From: an uncultured Bacteroidales bacterium
GTDB lineage: Bacteria; Bacteroidota; Bacteroidia; Bacteroidales; Bacteroidaceae
Assembly (NCBI GenBank): GCA_902779845.1
Contig: CACZCZ010000011.1
Span: 1 to 64,000 of the forward strand
Direction of reading: 5' to 3'
DNA: 64,000 bases
The notes beneath the pieces were generated by a model. The model had not been told where the DNA came from. It ran no database searches and was given only the letters and a program-made list of their open reading frames with translations. A program made the translations under genes and the position numbers. The first letter of the stretch is position 1; each line of letters starts with the position of its first letter. Positions 42,842 through 49,731 of the stretch are shown in pieces.

Positions 42842-44680
42842 ATGCGAACGAAACGAATCTTAAAGGTCATAGCGGCCTGCTTGGGCGTGTTGCTGTTGCT
42901 GATGGTCAGCGCTGTAGCACTTGTGAATACCGACTATGTGCAGGATCGGGTGGTGCCCCGCGTGGTGACGGCGCTCTCCGAGAAGTTGCAGACGCGGGTG
43001 AGTCTGGGGCGGCTGAATTTCGACCTCTTCCGCCAGGATGTGTGCTTGCACGACCTTTATATAGAGGATCGCGAGCAGCGACCGCTGCTACGGGTGGAGC
43101 TGCTGGCTGCCGACGTTGACCTGTTGGCGCTGATGCGCCGTGAGCTGCGCATCCCGGAGGTGCGGGTGGAGGGCGTGAAGGCAGAGCTGCACAAGGCGCC
43201 GGACGACAGCGTTGCCAACTACCAGTTCATCGTGGATGCCTTCAAGTCGCAGGGCAAGAAGGACGAAGCTGAGACGAAGCACAAGAAGAAGCAGGCGCTG
43301 GCGTTCGACATCTACCGCTTCTCGGTCGAGGACGTGGAGGTGAACTTCAACGAACGTACGTTCTCGCTGGGTGCACTGCGGTGTGTGAGGGAGGTGCCTG
43401 ACAGCGTCAGCGAGCCAGTGCGCCATGTCGTCGTCGAGGACTTCTACTTCAAGAATGTACACAATCGTCCGCGCAAGAACGTCGGCAAACCCAATCGCGG
43501 ATACTTCGACCCCCAGTACTTGGAGGTGACAGCGGGACTGAAGCTGGACATCGACTATCTGCATAAGGACTCGCTGCACGCCGTGCTGCACGACTGCGTG
43601 GTGACGGACACCATCACGGGCATTGACATCCGGGAACTCAGCACCGCCATCGCGGCTACGCCAAAGGCTATGGTGCTGCAGGACCTGCTGGTGCGCCTGC
43701 AGCAGACGACGGTGCACATCGACAGCTGCGAGCTGCAGCTGCCGGACAAGAAGACGGGGCGCCCCTTTGCCTACCACACCACGTGGATCTACGGCGAAGC
43801 CATCCTGCAGGACATCGCGCGTCCCTTTGCGCCGCCGTTGAAGAACTTCACGATGCCGGTGCAGTTCCGCACCAGGATGTACGGCGACGTGGACAGCCTG
43901 GCCTTCACCAACGTGGAGGTCTATACTGCCGACAAGCAGCTGAAGGTGGCATCGCGCGGTATTATCCGGAACCTGAAAGACAAATATGCGCTGCACGTGC
44001 ATTTCGATGTGCCCCGCATGAAAGTCACGAGCAGGAAGGCGGAGGCCATCATACGGCAGTTCCCCATCAAGCGTTTCCTCATGGAGCAACTTGACGAACT
44101 GGAGTATGTCACCTACCGTGGCGGCTTCGACGTCTTCTACAAGCGCGAGGTGTTCAGCGGCGTGGTAGGCACCAAAGTCGGTGCGCTGATTGTGGACCTG
44201 ACGGTGGACGGGCAGAAATACTACCTCACGGGACACGTCGGGACGCAGCATTTCAAAATCGGCAAGGTCGTAGATATGGAGCGGCTGGGCGATGTCAGCA
44301 TGACGGCGGACTTCAAGTTCGACATCTCGCGCAAGCGCACTGCCGTGATGCGCCACCGCAAAGGCGGCAGGCTGCCGATGGGCGAGGTGTCGGCTCATGT
44401 CACCGAGGCATCCTACTTCGTGGCCAAGACAACGAACCTGCAGGCCCACATCGTCAGCGACGGTGCCTTGGCTGAGGGTAAGCTGATGATGCCGGGCGGG
44501 CACATGGACCTCTTCTGCACCTTCTCGTTCACGAACACACAGGAGCTGAAGAAGATGAAGATCAAGCCGGGTGTGAAGTTCCACGGCCTCTCATTCGAGA
44601 GAAAGGAAAAGAAGAAGGCCGAGAAGGAGGCTGCCAAGAAGGAAGCCGAGAGGAAACGTAAGGCAAAAAAAGCGAAATAA
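42842..44680 (+). CDS. AsmA-like inner-membrane/periplasmic protein
   Basis: 612 residues. An N-terminal anchor (ILKVIAACLGVLLLLMVSAV) is followed by the AsmA-type segment (QDRVVPRVVTALSEKLQTRV, then SLGRLNFDLF and LHDLYIEDREQRPLLRVELL). The rest is a long beta-strand-rich periplasmic region. The C-terminus is a Lys/Glu/Ala-rich helix (KEAERKRKAKKAK). AsmA/TamB relatives bridge the periplasm and move phospholipids or assist outer-membrane assembly; this one is short. radA starts 10 bp downstream, so they are probably co-transcribed. Confidence 0.8.
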   Translation: MRTKRILKVIAACLGVLLLLMVSAVALVNTDYVQDRVVPRVVTALSEKLQTRVSLGRLNFDLFRQDVCLHDLYIEDREQRPLLRVELLAADVDLLALMRRELRIPEVRVEGVKAELHKAPDDSVANYQFIVDAFKSQGKKDEAETKHKKKQALAFDIYRFSVEDVEVNFNERTFSLGALRCVREVPDSVSEPVRHVVVEDFYFKNVHNRPRKNVGKPNRGYFDPQYLEVTAGLKLDIDYLHKDSLHAVLHDCVVTDTITGIDIRELSTAIAATPKAMVLQDLLVRLQQTTVHIDSCELQLPDKKTGRPFAYHTTWIYGEAILQDIARPFAPPLKNFTMPVQFRTRMYGDVDSLAFTNVEVYTADKQLKVASRGIIRNLKDKYALHVHFDVPRMKVTSRKAEAIIRQFPIKRFLMEQLDELEYVTYRGGFDVFYKREVFSGVVGTKVGALIVDLTVDGQKYYLTGHVGTQHFKIGKVVDMERLGDVSMTADFKFDISRKRTAVMRHRKGGRLPMGEVSAHVTEASYFVAKTTNLQAHIVSDGALAEGKLMMPGGHMDLFCTFSFTNTQELKKMKIKPGVKFHGLSFERKEKKKAEKEAAKKEAERKRKAKKAK

Positions 44681-44690
44681 ACAAGGCTGT

Positions 44691-46160
44691 ATGGCAAAGG
44701 ATAAAACGATGTACGTCTGCGACAACTGCGGACAGGAGAGCAGCAAGTGGATTGGCAAGTGTCCGTCCTGCGGACAGTGGAACACGTTCAAGGAATTTAG
44801 AGTCGCCCCCAGCCCCTCTCTTTCTAAGAAGGGTGCTTTCCTACCGAAGACGGAAGGGGGCAGGGGAGGGGCTATCCCCCTTTCTGACATCCGGGCAGAG
44901 GAGGAGCCGCGCATGGATATGCACGACGAGGAACTGAACCGCGTGCTGGGCGGTGGACTGGTGCCGGGCAGCCTGGTGCTGCTGGGCGGCGAACCGGGCA
45001 TCGGCAAGAGCACGCTGGTGCTGCAGACCATCCTGCGCCTCACGGATAAGAAGGTGCTGTATGTCAGCGGCGAGGAGAGTGCGCGGCAGCTGAAGCTGAG
45101 GGCGGACAGACTACAGACACACCCACGCCCATCAGGGAGGGGAGAGGCTGGCGCGCAGCTCCCGGGCGAACCGATGAATGATTTGAAGGTCGTCTGCGAC
45201 ACCTCGCTGGAGAATATCTTCCAGTACATCGAGGCTGAGAAGCCGGACCTCGTCGTCATCGACTCCATACAGACCATTGCCTCGGAGACCGTAGAGTCGT
45301 CGCCCGGCTCGCTCTCGCAGATCCGCGAGTGTGCCGCAGCCCTCCTCAAATACGTCAAAGGAGAAAACACTCCCCTCTCTAACAGGGGAGGGGCCGCTGG
45401 GGGAGGGGCTCCCTCCATCATCCTCATCGGCCATATCACCAAGGAGGGTACGCTGGCAGGCCCCAAGGTGCTGGAGCACATCGTTGATACCGTGCTGCAG
45501 TTCGAGGGCGACCAGCACTACCTCTACCGCATCCTGCGCTCGCAGAAGAACCGCTTCGGCAGCACATCGGAGCTGGGCATCTATGAGATGCGGCAGGATG
45601 GCCTGCGCCCCGTCGCCAACCCCAGCGAGCTGCTGCTTACGGACAACCAGGACGGTCTCAGCGGCATCGCCATCGCCGCTGCCATCGAGGGCGTGCGACC
45701 CTTCCTCATCGAGACGCAGGCGCTGGTGAGCACGGCGGCCTACGGCACGGCACAGCGCTCGGCCAACGGCTTCGACTATCGCCGCCTGAATATGTTGCTG
45801 GCGGTGCTGGAGAAGCGTGTGGGCTTCAAGTTGGCACAGAAAGATGTGTTCCTGAATATCGCCGGCGGCCTGCGCGTGACAGACCCCGCCATTGACCTGG
45901 GCGTCATCGCTGCCATCCTGTCCTCAAACGTGGATACGGCCATCGACACCGGCGTAGCACTCTGCGGCGAGGTGGGCCTCTCGGGCGAGATACGTCCCGT
46001 GAGCCGCATCGAACAGCGCATCGCCGAGGCACAGAAGCTGGGCTTCCAGCGCATACTCATCCCTGCGGCCAACCTCAAGGCCGTGAATCCACATGACTAT
46101 AAAATAGAGATTACGCCCTGCCGCCGCGTGGAAGATGCCTTCCGCGCATTGTTCGGCTAA
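44691..46160 (+). CDS. radA: DNA repair protein RadA with three inserted repeat peptides
   Basis: 489 residues, about 35 more than usual. N-terminal zinc finger YVCDNCGQESSKWIGKCPSC, Walker A GEPGIGKST, the KNRFG motif (SQKNRFGSTSELGIYEM), and a C-terminal Lon-like domain. RadA is a branch-migration helicase in recombination. The extra length falls in three places, each a translated GC-rich palindromic element: APSPSLSKKGAFLPKTEGG, then THPRPSGRGEAGAQLPG, and GENTPLSNRGGAAGGG. All keep the frame, and all core motifs are intact, so the protein is probably functional. Confidence 0.95.
   Translation: MAKDKTMYVCDNCGQESSKWIGKCPSCGQWNTFKEFRVAPSPSLSKKGAFLPKTEGGRGGAIPLSDIRAEEEPRMDMHDEELNRVLGGGLVPGSLVLLGGEPGIGKSTLVLQTILRLTDKKVLYVSGEESARQLKLRADRLQTHPRPSGRGEAGAQLPGEPMNDLKVVCDTSLENIFQYIEAEKPDLVVIDSIQTIASETVESSPGSLSQIRECAAALLKYVKGENTPLSNRGGAAGGGAPSIILIGHITKEGTLAGPKVLEHIVDTVLQFEGDQHYLYRILRSQKNRFGSTSELGIYEMRQDGLRPVANPSELLLTDNQDGLSGIAIAAAIEGVRPFLIETQALVSTAAYGTAQRSANGFDYRRLNMLLAVLEKRVGFKLAQKDVFLNIAGGLRVTDPAIDLGVIAAILSSNVDTAIDTGVALCGEVGLSGEIRPVSRIEQRIAEAQKLGFQRILIPAANLKAVNPHDYKIEITPCRRVEDAFRALFG
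44804..44876. repeat. GC-rich palindromic element, copy 4 (radA insert 1)
   Basis: GCCCCCAGCCCCTCTC ... GGCAGGGGAGGGGC with an enlarged loop containing a nested CTTTC / GAAGG-like stem. In frame, between the zinc finger and the ATPase core. Confidence 0.8.
45117..45151. repeat. GC-rich palindromic element, copy 5 (radA insert 2)
   Basis: CACCCACGCCCATC then GGGAGGGGAGAGG, a degenerate copy in frame just before the CDTSLENIF strand. Confidence 0.6.
45368..45416. repeat. GC-rich palindromic element, copy 6 (radA insert 3)
   Basis: CACTCCCCTCTCTAACAGGG then GAGGGGCCGCTGGGGGAGGG; in frame before SIILIGHITKEG. Confidence 0.85.
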
Positions 46161-46172
46161 TGTGGGGCGGCT

Positions 46173-48296
46173 TTATAGTTCTTCCCAAACGAGGACGGAG
46201 CCATTACGGCGTGCCGGGTCAGGACCGGCGAAGTCCATGCTGTAGGGGCTGCCCGTGGTGGGTGACTTACCCAGATAGCGGTGGGTCTTCAGCGAGAGCA
46301 ACATGAAATCGTGGTCGAGGTAATCCTGCCACAGGAAGACGTCGGCTTCAGCGGCATCCGTGGTGAAGCGCACATCGCCGGGAAGCCCTTCGCCATAAAC
46401 TTTTACGAAGCGGCCATCGACGCACTGCAGTGCCACCTTGCCCTGACCGCGGTCGATGACGCGGAAGCGCGTCAGCTCACTCTTGTCGCCGGCGTGGCTG
46501 TCATAGAGCAAGCCGTGCCTAAGGGCGACGGCGGGGCGGCCGGTGGCTTTGTTGAGGATGCGAATGGTCTTGCCGAGGGGGATGTTCTGCGAGCGGTCGG
46601 CACAAGGCTCCTCGACGGTGAAGTTGTCGAACTCGGCGTAGCCGCCCTTGTGCCCTTGCGTGTTGAAGGAGAAGAGGGCGTGGCGTGAGCCTTGGAAGGT
46701 GATGAGCTGGTAGGACAGGGGCATCATGCGGCCCAGCGTGTGGAAGGTCACGCCGTCGAGGGAGTAGGCGTACTGCGCCTGGTCGTGGTCGTAGTCGCCG
46801 ATGCAGCGGAGGTAGATTTTCCCGTCAGGTAAACTGACGGGCACACTGACGGTGTCGTTCGTAAGCTGTTCAAAACAGCGAAGGACGAAGTTGTGGCCTG
46901 ATTGATCACTTTTCAATCCTTCACTCTTCACTTTATTCACTCCAATCCAGGAGCAGGGCACGTTGATGTTGCCGAGGCCGCAGACGTCGCCCTCCTTCAT
47001 ACCCTTGACATAGAGTTCCACGGTGGTGATGCTCTTGGGGCCGATGACGCGCTGTGTGAGCGTGTTGCGAGCCCACATCAGCTGCTCGGCGGGCTGTGCC
47101 TGCAGGCGCAGGCGACCGCCCTTGAGGCTCCACATCTTCTCGTCGGGGTTGTGGTTCCACTGCCACACACGGCCCAGCTGCTTGCCGTCGAAGTTCTCAC
47201 TGCGGTCATAGGGAGCAAAACCTCCTTCCCTTACGGAAGGGGCTTGGGGGTGGGCCTTCGGCTTGAACCATGTCCTCGGCGCGCGGCCGAGGTTGCCGGG
47301 GAGGCCTACCATGGGCCAGCCGTCCTCCCATGTCATCGGCATCAGACACACGGTGCGGCCGATGCTGTGGAAGTCCTGCATGAAGAGCGCCCACCACGAG
47401 CCGTCGGTGGCCTGCACAATGCCGCCCTGGTGGGCGTTGCTGCAGGCGGTGGCATCCTTGTCCAAGGGGCCGAGGGCAAAGCGGGTGCCGTCCTCGCCAA
47501 TACGATACTTGGTGCCGCGGGGCACCTGTGTCAGCGAGGCGGCGTGGTAGCCGTAGGTCTCGTCGGCAGTGATGACGCGTGTCTCATAAGGCCCCCAGAT
47601 GCTTTTGGAACGTGAGCAGAGGGTGCGGCCATTGGGTTGGTAGTCGGTGGAGATAAGGTAGTATGTGTCGCCGATTTTATACATGTGGTGTCCCTCACCC
47701 ACGCCGTTGCCCTCGGGGATGATGACACGCTCGGTGCCTTCGACGGGCCCGCTCATGTCGGGCTTCAGCTCGGTACATTTTACTGTGCCGTAGCCGTGGA
47801 TGGCATAAATCTTGCCGTCGTCATCGAAGAGCACACCGAGGTCGTAGATGTCGCCCTGCATGTTATGGTGTGTCCAGGGGCCGCGGATGTCCTTGCTGGT
47901 GTAGCACTGCAGACCCTTGCCGTTGACGTTGGAGAAGACATAGAACTGTCCGTTGGCATAGCGGATGCAGGGGGCCCAGATGCCCTGACCGTAGATCTCC
48001 TGATGGTCCTTCAGCGCGAAGCGGTCCTCCGGGAAGTCGAAGCGGTCGAAGCAGTAGCTGATGTTCTCCCAGTTCACCAAGTCCTTGGAATGCAGGATGA
48101 CCAGCCCCGGCACAGCGTGCATCGTGGTGCCGGCCAGATAGTAGTCGTCGCCCACGCGGATGACATCGGGGTCGGAAAACTCATCGTAGAACAGGGGATT
48201 GGTGAAGGTGCCGTTGCCGTTGTCGGCTGTCCAGGACTGTGCTTGTGCCACGCCCATATACAATAAAGCGGCGAGGAGAGAGAAGAGGAACCTCAT
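46173..48296 (-). CDS. glycoside hydrolase family 43 protein
   Basis: 707 residues. Signal peptide MRFLFSLLAALLYMGVAQA. Five-bladed propeller motifs: FSDPDVIRVGDDYYLAG (catalytic Asp), YDLGVLFDDDGKIYAIHGYG (second Asp), GEGHHMYKIGDTYYLI (catalytic Glu), and HQGGIVQATDGSWWALFMQD. A beta-sandwich accessory domain and a C-terminal region follow. The family contains beta-xylosidases and alpha-arabinofuranosidases acting on plant hemicellulose; the exact substrate is not readable. Two repeat elements were inserted in frame: the peptide HPQAPSVREGGF (47219-47254) and KVKSEGLKSDQS (46904-46942). No Sus genes are adjacent. Confidence 0.88.
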   Translation of the reverse strand: MRFLFSLLAALLYMGVAQAQSWTADNGNGTFTNPLFYDEFSDPDVIRVGDDYYLAGTTMHAVPGLVILHSKDLVNWENISYCFDRFDFPEDRFALKDHQEIYGQGIWAPCIRYANGQFYVFSNVNGKGLQCYTSKDIRGPWTHHNMQGDIYDLGVLFDDDGKIYAIHGYGTVKCTELKPDMSGPVEGTERVIIPEGNGVGEGHHMYKIGDTYYLISTDYQPNGRTLCSRSKSIWGPYETRVITADETYGYHAASLTQVPRGTKYRIGEDGTRFALGPLDKDATACSNAHQGGIVQATDGSWWALFMQDFHSIGRTVCLMPMTWEDGWPMVGLPGNLGRAPRTWFKPKAHPQAPSVREGGFAPYDRSENFDGKQLGRVWQWNHNPDEKMWSLKGGRLRLQAQPAEQLMWARNTLTQRVIGPKSITTVELYVKGMKEGDVCGLGNINVPCSWIGVNKVKSEGLKSDQSGHNFVLRCFEQLTNDTVSVPVSLPDGKIYLRCIGDYDHDQAQYAYSLDGVTFHTLGRMMPLSYQLITFQGSRHALFSFNTQGHKGGYAEFDNFTVEEPCADRSQNIPLGKTIRILNKATGRPAVALRHGLLYDSHAGDKSELTRFRVIDRGQGKVALQCVDGRFVKVYGEGLPGDVRFTTDAAEADVFLWQDYLDHDFMLLSLKTHRYLGKSPTTGSPYSMDFAGPDPARRNGSVLVWEEL
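46904..46942. repeat. GTGAAAAGTGAA-type repeat inside the GH43 gene
   Basis: On the gene strand it reads GTGAATAAAGTGAAGAGTGA and on, the same simple repeat as in the parA-parB gap, here translated in frame. Confidence 0.65.
47219..47254. repeat. GC-rich palindromic element, copy 7 (GH43 insert)
   Basis: CCTCCTTCCC ... GGAAGGGGCTTGGGGGTGGG; in frame between the propeller and the accessory domain. Confidence 0.8.
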
Positions 48297-48302
48297 AATT
48301 TT

Positions 48303-48337
48303 CGGTTAACGGTTAAGGGTTAAGGGTTAACGGTTAA
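48303..48337. repeat. heptamer repeat GGTTAAC/GGTTAAG
   Basis: Four to five tandem copies between the GH43 start codon and tRNA-Arg; same family as 220-290. Confidence 0.8.
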
Positions 48338-48343
48338 GGCTTG

Positions 48344-48417
48344 TGACTCCGGCGGGATTCTAACCCGCGACCTTCGGAACCGGAATCCGACGCTCTATAC
48401 AGCTAAGCTACGGAGCC
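48344..48417 (-). tRNA. tRNA-Arg (anticodon CCG)
   Basis: A 74-nt cloverleaf on the minus strand. Acceptor GGCTCCG pairs with CGGAGTC (one G-T pair). The anticodon stem TCGGA/TCCGA encloses TTCCGGT, giving CCG. The T arm is GCGGGTTAGAATCCCGC. CCA is not encoded. Its -7 box is at 48450-48457. Confidence 0.93.
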
Positions 48418-48449
48418 AAAAAAAGACAGTATCATGTCATTTGCGAGTG

Positions 48450-48457
48450 CAAAGGTA
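48450..48457 (-). promoter_or_regulatory. -7 box of tRNA-Arg
   Basis: The reverse complement reads TACCTTTGCACTCGC, 33 nt before the mature 5' end. GH43 may be read through from here. Confidence 0.65.
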
Positions 48458-48561
48458 GCTTTTTCTGTTGACGACAGCAAGTTTTTTGCGAAAATAATCA
48501 AGGGAAATGACTATACGACAACATATTTTCTGTTTTTATTTGCCATTTGAAAGAAAAAGCG

Positions 48562-48569
48562 TACCTTTG
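48562..48569 (+). promoter_or_regulatory. -7 box of asnA
   Basis: TACCTTTG followed by CCGCGC, 32 nt before the asnA ATG. Confidence 0.7.
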
Positions 48570-48601
48570 CCGCGCAAAATGATATAACGAGAACGGAAAG
48601 C

Positions 48602-49642
48602 ATGAGCCAACTCATCAAGCCCCAAGGCTATACTCCTGCCCTCGACCTGCAACAGACCGAGCTGGCTATCAAGAAGATTAAGGACTTTTTCCTGCGCGAC
48701 TTGTCGTCGGAACTGCGCTTGCGTCGTGTCACGGCACCCCTCTTCGTGCTCAAGGGTCTCGGCCTCAACGATGACCTCAATGGCGTGGAGCGCCCCGTCA
48801 CCTTCCCCATTAAATGCATGGACGACGCGCCCGCAGAAATCGTGCATTCGCTGGCTAAATGGAAGCGCAATACGCTTGCTGAATATCACGTCCCTAACGG
48901 CTTTGGAATCGTCACCGACATGAATGCCGTGCGCGCCGATGAGGACCTTGACAACATCCACAGCATCTACGTTGACCAGTGGGACTGGGAGCGTACCATG
49001 TCGTGCGAAGACCGCAACCTGCGCTTCCTGCGCAAGATTGTGGAGCGCATCTACGGCACCATCCTGCGCACAGAGTACTACCTCAGTGAGATGTACCCCC
49101 AGCTGAAGCCCTTCCTGCCCGAGGAAATCTTCTTCATACACAGTGAAGAGCTGCGCCGCATGTACCCGGGCATGACTGCCAAGGAGCGTGAGCACGCCAT
49201 CTGTCGCGAACACGGTGCTGTCTTCATCATCGGCATTGGCGGTAAGCTCGGCGACGGCGAGCCTCATGACAACCGTGCCCCCGACTACGACGACTGGAGT
49301 ACCCCCAACGACGACGGCTTCGAGGGCCTCAACGGCGACCTCCTCATCTGGTATCCCCTGCTGGGCCGCAGCATCGAGCTTTCCTCCATGGGTATCCGTG
49401 TGGATGCCGCAGCCTTGGAGCGCCAGCTGAAGCTCCAGGGCAAGGAGGACCGCAAACAGCTGTTCTTCCACCAGCGTCTGTTGAAAGGCGAGCTGCCCCT
49501 CAGCATTGGCGGCGGCATCGGGCAAAGCCGTCTCTGCATGATTCTGCTGCACAAAGCCCACATCGGCGAGACACAGTCCAGCATCTGGTCTGATGCCATG
49601 CGCGCAGAATGTCGCGCCGCAGGCATCCCCCTCATCCAATAA
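48602..49642 (+). CDS. asnA: aspartate--ammonia ligase
   Basis: 346 residues, usual length. It resembles a class II tRNA synthetase core: TELAIKKIKDFFLRDLSSEL, then RRVTAPLFVLKGLGLNDDLN, then VTFPIKCMDDAPAEIVHSLA and KWKRNTLAEYHV, then TDMNAVRADEDLDNIHSIYV. It makes asparagine from aspartate, ammonia and ATP. The C-terminal GGGIGQSRLCMILLHKAHIG is the motif 3-like ATP site. It is monocistronic with its own promoter and a very strong hairpin downstream. Confidence 0.96.
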   Translation: MSQLIKPQGYTPALDLQQTELAIKKIKDFFLRDLSSELRLRRVTAPLFVLKGLGLNDDLNGVERPVTFPIKCMDDAPAEIVHSLAKWKRNTLAEYHVPNGFGIVTDMNAVRADEDLDNIHSIYVDQWDWERTMSCEDRNLRFLRKIVERIYGTILRTEYYLSEMYPQLKPFLPEEIFFIHSEELRRMYPGMTAKEREHAICREHGAVFIIGIGGKLGDGEPHDNRAPDYDDWSTPNDDGFEGLNGDLLIWYPLLGRSIELSSMGIRVDAAALERQLKLQGKEDRKQLFFHQRLLKGELPLSIGGGIGQSRLCMILLHKAHIGETQSSIWSDAMRAECRAAGIPLIQ

Positions 49643-49659
49643 GTAAAAAAGAGGAACTC

Positions 49660-49719
49660 CCTATATGAAGTGAACCCCGAAAGTCTGACAATAAACTTTC
49701 GGGGTTCACTTCATATAGG
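49660..49719. terminator. 24-bp perfect hairpin between convergent genes
   Basis: Arms 49660-49683 (CCTATATGAAGTGAACCCCG and on) and 49696-49719, with a 12-nt loop. The stem could extend past a one-base bulge to CTCC/GGAG. It separates convergent asnA and murF-alr and could end both transcripts. It is far longer than needed for termination. Confidence 0.7.
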
Positions 49720-49731
49720 AGGCTTTTGTTC

